From Paraburkholderia nodosa DSM 21604 (GTDB lineage: Bacteria; Pseudomonadota; Gammaproteobacteria; Burkholderiales; Burkholderiaceae), in NCBI RefSeq assembly GCF_000519185.1, contig NZ_JAFA01000014.1:62001-126000 (forward strand): a stretch of DNA of 64,000 bases, written 5' to 3'. A program made the translations under genes and the position numbers. This document shows, piece after piece, positions 26,358-36,372 of the stretch. Each line of letters starts with the position of its first letter. Within the stretch, counting starts at the first letter, position 1. Below the pieces are notes generated by a model, which ran no database searches, was not told the DNA's origin, and saw nothing but the letters and a program-made list of their open reading frames with translations.

Positions 26358-27703
26358 GCGACGTCCCGCAGACGCAACCCGCGCCCCCGCCCCCACCGCC
26401 ACCGCCGCCGCCCGCACCGCCCCCGCAGGCGCCGAAGCGCCGCCGGCTCGGCCCGCTCATTCTCGCCATTGTCGTGATCGTGCTGATCGTGCTCGTGATC
26501 GTGCACATCATGCGCAACAAGAAGACGGAGCACGGCGCGGCGCCGCAGGTCGTGACCGTGGCCGCCGCCACGCTCGGGCCCATGCCCGTGACGCTCAACG
26601 CGCTCGGCACCGTCACGCCGGTCGCCACTGTCACGGTTCTGCCGCAAATCAGCGGCTACCTCACCGAGGTGGGCTACAAGGAAGGCCAGGATGTCGTGAA
26701 GGGGCAGTTCCTCGCCCAGATCGACCCGCGCCAGTACGAGATCAGCAAGGAGCAGGCGCTCGCGCAGCTCGCCAAGGACCAGGCCCTGCTGGCGCAGGCG
26801 CGCGCCGACCTCGCGCGCTATACGCAGTTGAACGCAAAGCAGTCGATCGCGGCGCAGACCTACAGCGACCAGCAGTTCCTCGTCAAGCAGTATGAAGCCG
26901 CGGTGCAGGCCGACAAGGCCAACGTCAGGCTGTTCGAGCTCGATCTGATCTATTGCCGCATCACGGCGCCGGTGTCGGGGCGCGTGGGCCTGCGGCTCGT
27001 CGATCCGGGCAACTACGTGACTTCGTCCAGCTCCACGGGCATTGCCGTCATCACGACGATCAAGCCCACCACCGTGCAGTTCGCCATCCCGCAAACCTCG
27101 CTCGGCAGCGTGCTCGAGCGCGTCAACGCCGGCGCGAAACTGCCGATCACCGTCTTCAGCAGCGACAACACCCGCCAGATTGCCACCGGCACGCTGTTCG
27201 CGCTCAGCAACCAGATGGCCACGGCCACCGGCACGGTCACGCTGCGCGCGAGCGTGCCCAACGACAACGAGGCGCTCTTTCCCAACGAGTTCGTCAACGT
27301 GAGGCTGCTCGTCGACACGCTGCAGAGCGCCGTACTCGTGCCGACGCCCGCCGTGCAGACCGGCGCGCCCGGCGACTACGTGTACCTCGTGAACGCCGAC
27401 AACACCGTGTCGGTTCACAAGGTCACGCTCGGCCCGAGCGATGGCCGCTACACGGTGATCTCCGCGGGCTTGCAGCAGGGTCAGCATGTCGTGACCGACG
27501 GCCTCGACCGCCTCAACGACGGCGCGAAGATCCAGCCCGCGGGGCCGAGGCCCGCCACGCACGCGGGCGCGGCCAGTGGTGCGGGCGGCGCAAGCGCACC
27601 GCATCCCGGCCACGCGAGCGGCGCGGCCAGCGCGGCCAGCGAACCCGGCGCCACGGCGCCGAACGCCTCCGACGCGAGCGCTGCGGCCTCGCAAGCGGGT
27701 TAA
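26354..27703 (+). CDS. mdtA: RND efflux periplasmic adaptor (MdtA-like)
   Basis: A 449-residue membrane-fusion protein linking inner-membrane pumps to an outer-membrane channel. The N-terminus is unusual: a cytoplasmic tail with ten consecutive prolines (residues 11-20) and KRRR, then one membrane anchor near 34-51. It continues with the lipoyl/hairpin region (LPQISGYLTEVGYKEGQDVV, coiled coil, YCRITAPVSGRVGLRLVDPG), the beta-barrel, and an Ala/Gly/Ser-rich tail of about 50 residues. The gene is first of mdtA-mdtB-mdtC-oprM; GGAGG lies 6 bases before the ATG. Drug substrates cannot be read from sequence. Confidence 0.9.
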   Translation: MSDVPQTQPAPPPPPPPPPPAPPPQAPKRRRLGPLILAIVVIVLIVLVIVHIMRNKKTEHGAAPQVVTVAAATLGPMPVTLNALGTVTPVATVTVLPQISGYLTEVGYKEGQDVVKGQFLAQIDPRQYEISKEQALAQLAKDQALLAQARADLARYTQLNAKQSIAAQTYSDQQFLVKQYEAAVQADKANVRLFELDLIYCRITAPVSGRVGLRLVDPGNYVTSSSSTGIAVITTIKPTTVQFAIPQTSLGSVLERVNAGAKLPITVFSSDNTRQIATGTLFALSNQMATATGTVTLRASVPNDNEALFPNEFVNVRLLVDTLQSAVLVPTPAVQTGAPGDYVYLVNADNTVSVHKVTLGPSDGRYTVISAGLQQGQHVVTDGLDRLNDGAKIQPAGPRPATHAGAASGAGGASAPHPGHASGAASAASEPGATAPNASDASAAASQAG

Positions 27704-27721
27704 GCCCCGGACCCAGCGCCG

Positions 27722-30700
27722 ATGAATATTTCGCGTCTCTTCATCCTGCGGCCGGTCGCGACTTCACTCCTGATGATCGCGATGGTGCTGATCGGCCTCG
27801 TCGCGATGAAGTTCCTGCCAGTTTCCTCGCTGCCCGCGGTGGACTATCCCACCATCCAGGTGCAGACCTTCTATCCGGGCGCGAGCCCGAACGTGATGGC
27901 GACCACCGTCACGGCGCCGCTCGAGGTGCAGCTCGGCGAAATCCCGGGCCTGCAGCAGATGATCTCGTACAGCTCCGAGGGCGCCTCGGTCATCACGCTG
28001 CAGTTCGACCTCTCGCTGAGCCTCGACGTGGCCGAGCAGAACGTGCAGCAGGCCATCAACGCGGCCAACAGCTTCCTGCCAAGCGGCCTGCCCGCGCCGC
28101 CGACCTATGCCAAGGTGAACCCGGCCGACCAGCCTATCCTCACGCTCGCGGTCACGTCGAAGTCGATGTCGCTCACGCAGTTGCAGGACGCGGCCAACAA
28201 CCGTCTCGCCACGAAGATTTCCGAAGTGCCGGGCGTGGGCCTCGTCACCACGGCGGGCGGCAACGTGCCCGCCGTGCGCGTGGAGGCCGACCCGCAGAAG
28301 CTCGCCGCCTACGGCCTGAATCTCGACGACCTGCGCACGCTGCTCGCCAACGTCAACGTGAGCAACCCGAAGGGCAACTTCGACGGCCCCGAGCTGAACT
28401 ACACGATCAATTCGAACGACCAGATCTCGGACCCGAGGGACTACGAGGACACCGTCATCGCCTATCAGAACGGCTCGCCGGTGTTCATGCGCGACGTGGC
28501 GCGCGTGTCCACGGCCGCGCAGGACGTGGAGCGCGGCGCCTGGTACAACAAGGCGCCCGCCATCGTGCTGAACGTGCAGCGTCAGCCGGGTGCGAACGTG
28601 ATCGCCACCGTCAACCAGATCATGCGGGAGTTGCCGCAGCTCGAAGCGGCGCTGCCCGCCGGTATGCAGGTCACCGTGGTGTCGAACAGCGTGGGCGTGA
28701 TCCGCGCTTCGGTGAGCGACGCGGCCTTCGAACTCGTGCTCGCCGTGGCGCTCGTGGTGGCCGTGATCTTCGTGTTCCTGCGCAATCTGCCCGCGACCAT
28801 CATTCCGAGCATCTCGGTGCCGGTCTCGCTGATCGGCACACTCGCGATCATGTACGAGCTGGGCTACTCGATCGACAACCTCTCGCTGATGGCGCTCATC
28901 ATCGCCACGGGCTTCGTGGTGGACGACTCGATCGTGATGATCGAAAACATCGTGCGCTACCTCGAGGAAGGCGACAAACCCTTGCAGGCGGCGTTAAAAG
29001 GCGCAGGCCAGATCGGTTTCACGATTCTTTCGCTGACGATCTCGCTCATCGCCGTGCTGATTCCGCTGCTCTTCATGGGCGGCGTGATCGGACGCCTCTT
29101 CAGCGAATTCGCCGTCACGCTCGCGGTGACCATCGTGCTGTCGGCCGTGGTCTCGCTCACCGTCGTGCCGATGATGTGCGCGCGCATCCTGCGCGCCCAG
29201 GCCGAGCGCCACCCCAGCCGCTTCGAGCGCATCAGCGAAGGGCTTTTCAACAAGACGCTCAACGCCTACGAGCGCGGCCTGCGCTGGGTGCTCGACCACC
29301 AGACGCTCACGCTCGTCGTGTTCGTGGTGACGGTGGTGCTCACCGGGCTGCTGTACGTCGTGATTCCGAAGGGCCTGTTCCCGGTGCAGGACGTGGGCGT
29401 GCTGCAAGGCATCAGCGTGGCCGACAACTCCATCTCCTACCAGGCGATGGTGCGGCGCCAGTCCGCTCTGGCCGAGGAAATTCTCAAGGACCCCGATGTC
29501 GTTTCGCTCACCTCGTACGTGGGCATCGACGGCATCAACAACACGCTCAACAACGGGCGCTTCCTCATCAACCTGAAACCGCACGACGACCGCTCCGAAA
29601 CCGCCGACGAAATCGGGCGGCGCATTCAGCAGTCGGTGGCGAAGGTGGCGGGCGTGCGCCTTTACATTCAGCCCGAGCAGGACCTCACGCTCGACACCAC
29701 GGTCTCGCGCAACCAGTACAACTTCGTGCTGCGCGGGCCGAGCCAGGAGGCGTTCGACCAGTACGTGCCCGCGCTCATCGCGCGCATGAAGCAGATCTCG
29801 TCGATCCGCGACGTCACGAGCGACCTCAACACGGATGGCCTTTCCGTGAACGTCGAAGTGAACCGCCAGCTCGCGGCGCGCTACGGCATCACGGCCGCGA
29901 CCATCGACAACGCGCTCTACGATGCGCTGGGCCAGCGCATCGTTTCGACCATCTTCCAGCAGTCGGACCAGTACCGCGTGATTCTGGTGGCGAAACCCGA
30001 GGCGCTGCCCACGGTCGAATCGCTCGGCGACCTCTATCTGCCGAGCCAGACGAGCAGCGAAGGCCAGGTGCCGCTCAAGGGCATTGCGAAGATCAGCATC
30101 ACGCGCTCGCCGCTCATGATCAGCCACCTCGCGCAGTTCCCTTCGGTCACGATCTCGTTCAATCTCGCCGATGGCGCGTCGCTCTCCGCCGCCGTGCGCG
30201 ACGTGCGTAAGGCCGAGGCCGCCGTGAGCCTGCCGCCCTCGATCACCTCGTCGTTCCAGGGCGCGGCGCAGGCGTTCGAGGATTCGCTTTCCAGCGAGGT
30301 ATATCTGTTGGTCGCGGCGCTCGTGGCCGTGTATATCGTGCTGGGCGTGCTGTACGAGAGCTACGTGCACCCGGTCACGATTCTTTCGACGCTGCCTTCG
30401 GCTGGCATTGGCGCGCTGCTCGCGCTGATGATCGCGGGCAAGGACCTGGACGTGATCGGCATTATCGGTATCGTGCTGCTGATCGGCATCGTCAAGAAGA
30501 ACGCCATCATGATGGTGGACTTCGCGCTCGAAGCCGAACGCGTGCACGGCAAGCCGCCGCGCGAGGCGATTTTCGAAGCGTCGCTGCTGCGTTTCCGGCC
30601 GATTCTCATGACCACGCTCGCGGCCATGCTCGGCGCGCTGCCCATGCTGCTCGGCAGCGGCACGGGCTCGGAGCTGCGCCGCCCGCTGGGTCTTGCGATC

Positions 30701-30880
30701 ATCGGCGGGCTCACGCTTTCGCAGATGCTCACGCTCTTCACGACGCCCGTGATCTATCTGTTCTTCGACCGGCTGGCCGAACGCTTCGGCCGCAAGCGCA
30801 AGCCTGAAAGCCATGCGGGCGGCGACGCGGACGGCGGTTCCGGCAACGGCGCGCCGCCGGCGCCCGAGGGCACGCCGTGA
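27722..30880 (+). CDS. mdtB: RND efflux pump subunit MdtB-like
   Basis: A 1052-residue inner-membrane proton/drug antiporter with 12 helices and two large periplasmic loops. The proton-relay acidic pair is in FVVDDSIVMIENIV (helix 4) and the helix-10 lysine in IVKKNAIMMVDFALE. The start NISRLFILRPVATSLLMIAM and PAVDYPTIQVQTFYPGASPN are typical of MdtB, which works as a mixed trimer with MdtC. It follows mdtA by 18 bases and its stop overlaps the mdtC GTG start (GTGA). Confidence 0.93.
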   Translation: MNISRLFILRPVATSLLMIAMVLIGLVAMKFLPVSSLPAVDYPTIQVQTFYPGASPNVMATTVTAPLEVQLGEIPGLQQMISYSSEGASVITLQFDLSLSLDVAEQNVQQAINAANSFLPSGLPAPPTYAKVNPADQPILTLAVTSKSMSLTQLQDAANNRLATKISEVPGVGLVTTAGGNVPAVRVEADPQKLAAYGLNLDDLRTLLANVNVSNPKGNFDGPELNYTINSNDQISDPRDYEDTVIAYQNGSPVFMRDVARVSTAAQDVERGAWYNKAPAIVLNVQRQPGANVIATVNQIMRELPQLEAALPAGMQVTVVSNSVGVIRASVSDAAFELVLAVALVVAVIFVFLRNLPATIIPSISVPVSLIGTLAIMYELGYSIDNLSLMALIIATGFVVDDSIVMIENIVRYLEEGDKPLQAALKGAGQIGFTILSLTISLIAVLIPLLFMGGVIGRLFSEFAVTLAVTIVLSAVVSLTVVPMMCARILRAQAERHPSRFERISEGLFNKTLNAYERGLRWVLDHQTLTLVVFVVTVVLTGLLYVVIPKGLFPVQDVGVLQGISVADNSISYQAMVRRQSALAEEILKDPDVVSLTSYVGIDGINNTLNNGRFLINLKPHDDRSETADEIGRRIQQSVAKVAGVRLYIQPEQDLTLDTTVSRNQYNFVLRGPSQEAFDQYVPALIARMKQISSIRDVTSDLNTDGLSVNVEVNRQLAARYGITAATIDNALYDALGQRIVSTIFQQSDQYRVILVAKPEALPTVESLGDLYLPSQTSSEGQVPLKGIAKISITRSPLMISHLAQFPSVTISFNLADGASLSAAVRDVRKAEAAVSLPPSITSSFQGAAQAFEDSLSSEVYLLVAALVAVYIVLGVLYESYVHPVTILSTLPSAGIGALLALMIAGKDLDVIGIIGIVLLIGIVKKNAIMMVDFALEAERVHGKPPREAIFEASLLRFRPILMTTLAAMLGALPMLLGSGTGSELRRPLGLAIIGGLTLSQMLTLFTTPVIYLFFDRLAERFGRKRKPESHAGGDADGGSGNGAPPAPEGTP

Positions 30881-33800
30881 ACCTCTCGGCGCTCTTCATC
30901 CGGCGGCCGGTCGCGACGTCACTCCTCGCGATCGCGATCCTCATTTCGGGGACGCTCGCCTTTTTCCGGCTGCCGGTCGCGCCGCTGCCCAACATCGCCT
31001 ACCCGGTGATCGTGGTGCAGGCCAACATGGCGGGCGCGAGCCCGGACATCATGGCGTCCACCGTGGCCGAGCCGCTGGAGCGCCGCCTCGGCACCATCGC
31101 CGATGTCAGCCAGCTCACCTCGATCAGCAACACGGGCACGGCGCTCATCGTGGTGGTGTTCGGCCTGAACCGCGACATCAACGGCGCGGCGCGCGACGTG
31201 GAAGCGGCCATTCAGGCCGCGCGCGCCGACTTGCCCACCACGCTGCGCAGCAACCCGACCTATCGACAGTACAACCCCGCGAGCGCGCCGATCATGGTGC
31301 TCGCGCTCACCTCGGACACGCTCACCAAGGCGCAGCTCTACGATTCCGCCGATTCGGTCATCCAGCAGCAGCTCTCACAGGTGGACGGCGTGGGCCAGAT
31401 CACGCTGGGCGGCGGCGCGCTGCCCTCGGTGCGCGTGGAGCTGGAGCCGGGCAAGCTGAACAGCTACGGGATCGGCCTCGAAGACGTGCGCGCGTCGATA
31501 GGGGCGGCCAACGCGAACAGCGCGAAAGGCCATATCGACCAGGGCAACCAGCGCTACACGGTGACGTCGAATGACCAGATCAGCAAGGCCGCGCCGTTTC
31601 GCGACGTGGTGATCGCCTATCGCAACGGCTCGCCCGTGTTCCTGCGCGACGTGGCTTCCGTCATCGACTCCAACGAAAACATCCGCAACGCGGGCCTCTA
31701 CAACGGCAAGTCGTCCGTGCTCGTGATCGTCTACCCGATGCCCGGCAGCAATGTCGTGAAGACGGTGCAGCAGATCCGCGCGCGCCTGCCCTCCATCGAG
31801 GCCGCGCTGCCCGCCACGATCAAGGTGGACGTGGCGATCGACCGCTCCGAGTCCGTGCGCGCCTCCGTGGCCGACACCGAGCGCACGCTCTTCATCGCCG
31901 TGCTGCTCGTGATCGGCGTGGTGTTCGTGTTCCTGCTCTCGCCGCGCGCCACGCTGATCCCCGCCGTGGCGCTGCCGCTTTCCATCGTGGGCACGTTCGG
32001 ACCCATGTACCTGCTCGGCTACAGCATCGACAATCTCTCGCTCATGGCGCTCACCATCGGCACGGGCTTCGTGGTGGACGACGCCGTGGTGGTGCTGGAG
32101 AACATCGTGCGCCACATCGAGGCCGGCATGGAGCCGAAGGAAGCGGCGCTCAAGGGCGCGGGCGAAGTGGGCTTCACGGTGCTTTCCATGAGCCTTTCGC
32201 TCATCGCCGTGTTCCTGCCCATTCTGCTTATGCCCGGCATCGTGGGCCTGCTCTTTCACGAGTTCGCGATGACGCTCTCCATCGCGATCCTCATCTCGCT
32301 CGTGATCTCGCTCACCGTCACGCCCACCATGTGCGCCTACGTGCTCAAGCGCGAAGCGCTGCACCACAAGCCCTCGCGCGCGGCCGTGTGGATCGACGCG
32401 CAGTTCGAGCGCTTCAAGCAGTTCTACTCGCGCACGCTCGACGTCGCACTCAATCACGCGCGGCTCACGATCTTCATCCTGTTCGCGCTGCTGGTCGGCA
32501 ATGTGTTTCTCGCGCGGCTGCTTTCCGGCACCTTCTTCCCCGAGCAGGACACCGGCATTCTGATCGGCCAGATCATCGCGGACCAGAGCATTTCGTTCAC
32601 GGCGATGGAGAAGAAGCTCGCGCAGTTGCAGGCCATCGTGAAGGCCGATCCGGCCGTGCAGTCGGTGGCGGGCTTCACGGGCGGGCGCGCGCTCAATTCG
32701 GCCACCGTGTTCGTCGAATTGAAACCGCTCAACGAACGCCGTCTTTCGGCCACCGAGGTCGTGAACCGCCTGCGTCCCAAGCTCAATGCCGTGTCGGGCG
32801 CGCGCCTTTTCATGCAGGCCCAGCAGGACCTGCAGATCGGCGGGCGGCAGTCGGCGGCCGAGTATCAGTACACGCTCACGAGCGACGACGCCGACGCCCT
32901 CTTCACCTGGGTGCCGCGCCTCGTGGACGAGCTGAACAAGCACCGCGGCCAGATGTCGGATGTGAACTCGGACCTGCAGCAAAATGGTCTGGAGGCCTAC
33001 ATGACGGTGCAGCGCACGACCGCCAAGCGCTACGGGTTCGACCCGAACCAGGTGGACAACGTGCTCTACGACGCCTTCGGCCAGCGTACCGTTTCGACCA
33101 TCTACAACGCGATCAACCAGTACTTCGTCGTGATGGAAGTGGCGCCGCAGTACTGGCAGTTTCCGCAGTCGTTCCAGGACATCTGGCTGAGCACGGCGGC
33201 CGGCAACGCGAGCGGCGCCGCGCAAACGCAGATGCCGTCGAGCGTCATCTCGGGCGTCACGCCCTTCACGGCCGTGACCACGACCACCACGGCGGGCGGC
33301 AACACCAACGAGCGCAACGCCAACGCGGTGGCCAACCAGCAGAACAACGCGATCGCCAACAGCAAGGGCGGCAGCTCCAGCGGCAGCGCGGACAGCACGG
33401 CCGCCGAAACCATGGTGCCGCTCATGGCGCTCATGGACTGGAAGACGCGCCATACGGCCACCCAGGTCAATCACCAGGGCACGGAAGTGGCGGGCACGAT
33501 TTCGTTCAATCTGCCCAAGGGCGGCTCGCTTTCCGAAGCCGGCACGATCATCGAGCAGGCCGAGCGCGACATCGGCATGCCCGCCTCCATCCACGGCGCG
33601 TTCGCGGGCGCGGCGCAGGCCTACGCGCAGTCCATGGGCGTCGTGCCGCTGCTCATTCTCGCCGCGCTCGCCGTGGTCTATATCGTGCTGGGCGTGCTGT
33701 ACGAAAACACCATCCACCCGCTCACGATTCTCTCCACGCTGCCTTCGGCCGGCATCGGCGCGATTCTCGCCATGCTGATCTTCGGCACGCCGTTCTCGGT

Positions 33801-34191
33801 GATCGCGATGATCGGCATCATCCTGCTCATCGGTATCGTGAAGAAGAACGGCATCATGATGGTCGACGTCGCCATCCAGTTGCAGCGCAACGAGGGCATG
33901 GAGGCGCGCCGCGCGATTCACGAAGCCGCCGTGGTGCGCCTGCGCCCGATCATGATGACGACCTTCGCGGCCGTGCTCGGCGCGCTGCCGCTCGCCATCG
34001 GCATTGGCCAGGGCGCTTCGCTGCGCCAGCCGCTCGGCGTGACGGTGATGGGCGGCCTGCTCCTGAGCCAGGTCTTTACCCTGTACACCACGCCGGTGAT
34101 TTACCTGTTCCTCGACCGCCTGCGGGCACGCCTCGCGCGCTGGGCCGCGCGCCTGCCGTGGAATCGCCAGGCCGATGAGAGCGCATCATGA
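30877..34191 (+). CDS. mdtC: RND efflux pump subunit MdtC-like with a low-complexity insertion
   Basis: A 1104-residue RND pump homologous to MdtB, with FVVDDAVVVLENIV in helix 4 and IVKKNGIMMVDVAIQ in helix 10. It is longer than the typical ~1025-1040 residues because of a Ser/Gly/Asn/Thr-rich insertion at about residues 774-848 (GNASGAAQTQ to SADSTAAETM), placed in the second periplasmic loop. The start is GTG, overlapping the mdtB stop; the stop overlaps the outer-membrane gene. With MdtB it should form the working heterotrimer. Confidence 0.92.
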   Translation: MNLSALFIRRPVATSLLAIAILISGTLAFFRLPVAPLPNIAYPVIVVQANMAGASPDIMASTVAEPLERRLGTIADVSQLTSISNTGTALIVVVFGLNRDINGAARDVEAAIQAARADLPTTLRSNPTYRQYNPASAPIMVLALTSDTLTKAQLYDSADSVIQQQLSQVDGVGQITLGGGALPSVRVELEPGKLNSYGIGLEDVRASIGAANANSAKGHIDQGNQRYTVTSNDQISKAAPFRDVVIAYRNGSPVFLRDVASVIDSNENIRNAGLYNGKSSVLVIVYPMPGSNVVKTVQQIRARLPSIEAALPATIKVDVAIDRSESVRASVADTERTLFIAVLLVIGVVFVFLLSPRATLIPAVALPLSIVGTFGPMYLLGYSIDNLSLMALTIGTGFVVDDAVVVLENIVRHIEAGMEPKEAALKGAGEVGFTVLSMSLSLIAVFLPILLMPGIVGLLFHEFAMTLSIAILISLVISLTVTPTMCAYVLKREALHHKPSRAAVWIDAQFERFKQFYSRTLDVALNHARLTIFILFALLVGNVFLARLLSGTFFPEQDTGILIGQIIADQSISFTAMEKKLAQLQAIVKADPAVQSVAGFTGGRALNSATVFVELKPLNERRLSATEVVNRLRPKLNAVSGARLFMQAQQDLQIGGRQSAAEYQYTLTSDDADALFTWVPRLVDELNKHRGQMSDVNSDLQQNGLEAYMTVQRTTAKRYGFDPNQVDNVLYDAFGQRTVSTIYNAINQYFVVMEVAPQYWQFPQSFQDIWLSTAAGNASGAAQTQMPSSVISGVTPFTAVTTTTTAGGNTNERNANAVANQQNNAIANSKGGSSSGSADSTAAETMVPLMALMDWKTRHTATQVNHQGTEVAGTISFNLPKGGSLSEAGTIIEQAERDIGMPASIHGAFAGAAQAYAQSMGVVPLLILAALAVVYIVLGVLYENTIHPLTILSTLPSAGIGAILAMLIFGTPFSVIAMIGIILLIGIVKKNGIMMVDVAIQLQRNEGMEARRAIHEAAVVRLRPIMMTTFAAVLGALPLAIGIGQGASLRQPLGVTVMGGLLLSQVFTLYTTPVIYLFLDRLRARLARWAARLPWNRQADESAS

Positions 34192-35813
34192 TGAAGACTC
34201 GCCTTAATCCAACGCTCATGCGAATGCTGATCTCCGTCCCCGCAAGCGCCGCCACGCGCGCGCTGCCGCTCGCGCCCCTCACCGCCGCGCTGCTGCTCGC
34301 GGGCTGCATGGTCGGACCGGACTACCACCGGCCGCAGGTCGCCGTGCCCGCCACGTGGAAAGAACTGCCCGGGTGGACCCAGGCCGAGCCGGAAGCCGCT
34401 CAGGGCCCGAAGGGCGAATGGTGGACCGCCTTCCAGGACCCGCTGCTCGACGAACTGGAACCGCTCGTCCAGGTCTCGAACCAGACCGTGCGGCAGAGCT
34501 ACGCGAACTACCAGCAAGCGCTCGCCGAAGTGCGCGTGGCGCGTGCGAGCCTGTTCCCGACCATCGGCATCACCGGTTCGCTCGCGCGCGAGCGCTCCTC
34601 CACCGGCACGCTCAGCAGCGTGAGCAGCATCACGTCCACGCCGAGCGGCGCGCGCATCGTCAACGGCGGCACGCTCGAAGGGAACGCGAGCTGGGACATC
34701 GACCTCTGGGGCCAGGTGCGCCGCCAGATCGAGGAGCAGTCGGCCACGGCGCAGGCGAGCGAGGCGACGCTGGCGAACGCTACGTTATCCGAACAAATCG
34801 CACTGGCGAACGCCGTGATCGATCTGCGCATCACCGATGCCGATATCGACCTGCTCACGCATACCGTGCAGGCGTACACGGACTTCCTGCGCGTGGTGGC
34901 CAACCAGGACCAGGCCGGCACCGTGCCGCCGTCCGACCTGATATCCGCGCGCACGCAGCTCGAGTCCGCGCGCGCGAGCCTGATCGCCCTGGGCGTGGCG
35001 CGCGCGCAAAACGAGCACGCCATTGCGGTGCTAGTGGGCCGCAACCCCGAAGATGTCGATATCCCGCACAGCGCGCAGCTTCCCGCGATGCCCGCGATTC
35101 CCGCCGGCGTGCCCTCCACGCTGCTGCAGCGGCGGCCCGACATTGCGACCGCCGAACGGCAGATGGCGTCGGCCAATGCGGCGATCGGCGTGGCGGTGGC
35201 CGCGTACTATCCGTCGATCTCGCTCACCGCGCTCGACGGCTTCACGCAGTCGCCGCTTTCGGGCCTGCTGCACATGAGCAACTATGTGTGGTCGCTCGGC
35301 GCAAGCGCGACCCAGACGATCTTCGACGGCGGCCTGCGCAGCGGCCAGGTGGCCGCCGCGCGCGCGAGCTATGACGCGGCGGTGGCGAACTATCGCGGCA
35401 CGGTGCTGACGGCGTTCCAGGGGGTGGAGAACGATCTCTCGGGGCTGCGCATCCTCGCGCAGCAGGCCGACGTGCTCGACACCGCCGTGCGCGACGCCAT
35501 CCGTGGCGCGCAGATCGCGCAAAACGAATATGAGGCAGGCACCGTGGACTACACGACGGTCGCCACGGCGCTGGCCACGCAGGTGACCAATCAGCAGAGC
35601 GCGCTCAATGTGCATCAGCAGCGGCTGCTCGATACGGCTTCGCTGATCGGCGACCTGGGCGGCGGCTGGTCCGGGCAGCTGCACGATGCGCAGCATCCGG
35701 CGCGTGCGGTGACGCCGGCTTCCGACGCCGCGGCGGCGGGCGCGGGCGCGAGCGCGAGCAGTCCGGCGAACGTGGAAGCGAGCGGGACGCAGGGCGCCGC
35801 TGCGAGCCCCTGA
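34188..35813 (+). CDS. Outer-membrane efflux lipoprotein, NodT/OprM family
   Basis: A 541-residue outer-membrane channel. The signal peptide ends in the lipobox LLLAGC with C40 as the lipidated residue, followed by MVGPDYHRPQVAVPATWKEL, the family start. Two internal repeats of the helical barrel follow (YANYQQALAEVRVARASLFP and the RRPDIATAERQMASANAAIG block). The C-terminal 60 residues are Ala/Ser-rich. Its ATG overlaps the mdtC stop, completing a four-gene tripartite pump operon. In-frame ATG codons a few residues in (residues 11 and 13) could also be the start. Confidence 0.92.
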   Translation: MMKTRLNPTLMRMLISVPASAATRALPLAPLTAALLLAGCMVGPDYHRPQVAVPATWKELPGWTQAEPEAAQGPKGEWWTAFQDPLLDELEPLVQVSNQTVRQSYANYQQALAEVRVARASLFPTIGITGSLARERSSTGTLSSVSSITSTPSGARIVNGGTLEGNASWDIDLWGQVRRQIEEQSATAQASEATLANATLSEQIALANAVIDLRITDADIDLLTHTVQAYTDFLRVVANQDQAGTVPPSDLISARTQLESARASLIALGVARAQNEHAIAVLVGRNPEDVDIPHSAQLPAMPAIPAGVPSTLLQRRPDIATAERQMASANAAIGVAVAAYYPSISLTALDGFTQSPLSGLLHMSNYVWSLGASATQTIFDGGLRSGQVAAARASYDAAVANYRGTVLTAFQGVENDLSGLRILAQQADVLDTAVRDAIRGAQIAQNEYEAGTVDYTTVATALATQVTNQQSALNVHQQRLLDTASLIGDLGGGWSGQLHDAQHPARAVTPASDAAAAGAGASASSPANVEASGTQGAAASP

Positions 35814-35828
35814 TCGAGAGAACCCGCG

Positions 35829-36284
35829 CTACGCGCGCGGCCGCGTTTCCGAAGCGCTCGTCACCGGCATGGCGGAGGCCGGCAGGCCGAACACGGCGTC
35901 GAAGATCAGGTTGTAGACGTAGTTGTAGACGAGAAAGAACACCGAGAGGCCGATATCCATCGCGAACGCCTCGATCAACGTCACTTGCAGCGTGAGCGCG
36001 ATCATCGGCACGAGGAACACCACGAGGCCGCCCTCGAAGCCGACCGCATGCGCAATACGGCGCGCGACACTGCGGCCGCGTTTCGTCTGGCGCGCTTCCC
36101 AGCGCTCGAACAGCAGGTTGTAGACGAAGTTCCAGCCCACTGCGATCAGCGATGAAAACACCGCCGCCGCGCCCGCGCGGTCCACGCCGCTGCCCGAGAG
36201 CGAGGCGAAGCTCGTGCCGGTAATCAGGATCGCGATGCCTTCGAACAGCGTGACGTACACGATCCGGCGTTTGATACCCTGCAT
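35829..36284 (-). CDS. PACE-family biocide/multidrug efflux protein
   Basis: A 151-residue inner-membrane protein with four helices in two repeats, each with the family motif: RRIVYVTLFEGIAI with GWNFVYNLLFERWE, and RRIAHAVGFEGGLV with YNYVYNLIFDAVFG. E15, the acidic residue essential in AceI, is at the same position, which supports starting at MQGIKRR (AGGAG 10 bases upstream) rather than at 36332. It would export chlorhexidine-like biocides or polyamines by proton exchange. It is convergent with the efflux operon, only 15 bases away. Confidence 0.88.
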   Translation of the reverse strand: MQGIKRRIVYVTLFEGIAILITGTSFASLSGSGVDRAGAAAVFSSLIAVGWNFVYNLLFERWEARQTKRGRSVARRIAHAVGFEGGLVVFLVPMIALTLQVTLIEAFAMDIGLSVFFLVYNYVYNLIFDAVFGLPASAMPVTSASETRPRA

Positions 36285-36372
36285 GGACGAATGCTCCTGA
36301 TGCGGTTCCCGCGTGGCTTCGGGCCGTGTCAATCGCCGCGCTTGCTGCGAGCGCGGCGAAACCCTGCGCGAA

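Noticed and set aside
26258..27694. 478-residue frame antisense to mdtA
   Set aside because: Composition typical of an antisense shadow (His/Arg-rich); mdtA is unambiguous.
26953..30210. 1085-residue plus-strand frame across mdtA and mdtB
   Set aside because: Out-of-frame shadow; MdtA and MdtB motifs lie in other frames.
31375..33921. 848-residue frame antisense to mdtC
   Set aside because: Low-complexity His/Arg/Asp content and no fold; mdtC is intact opposite.
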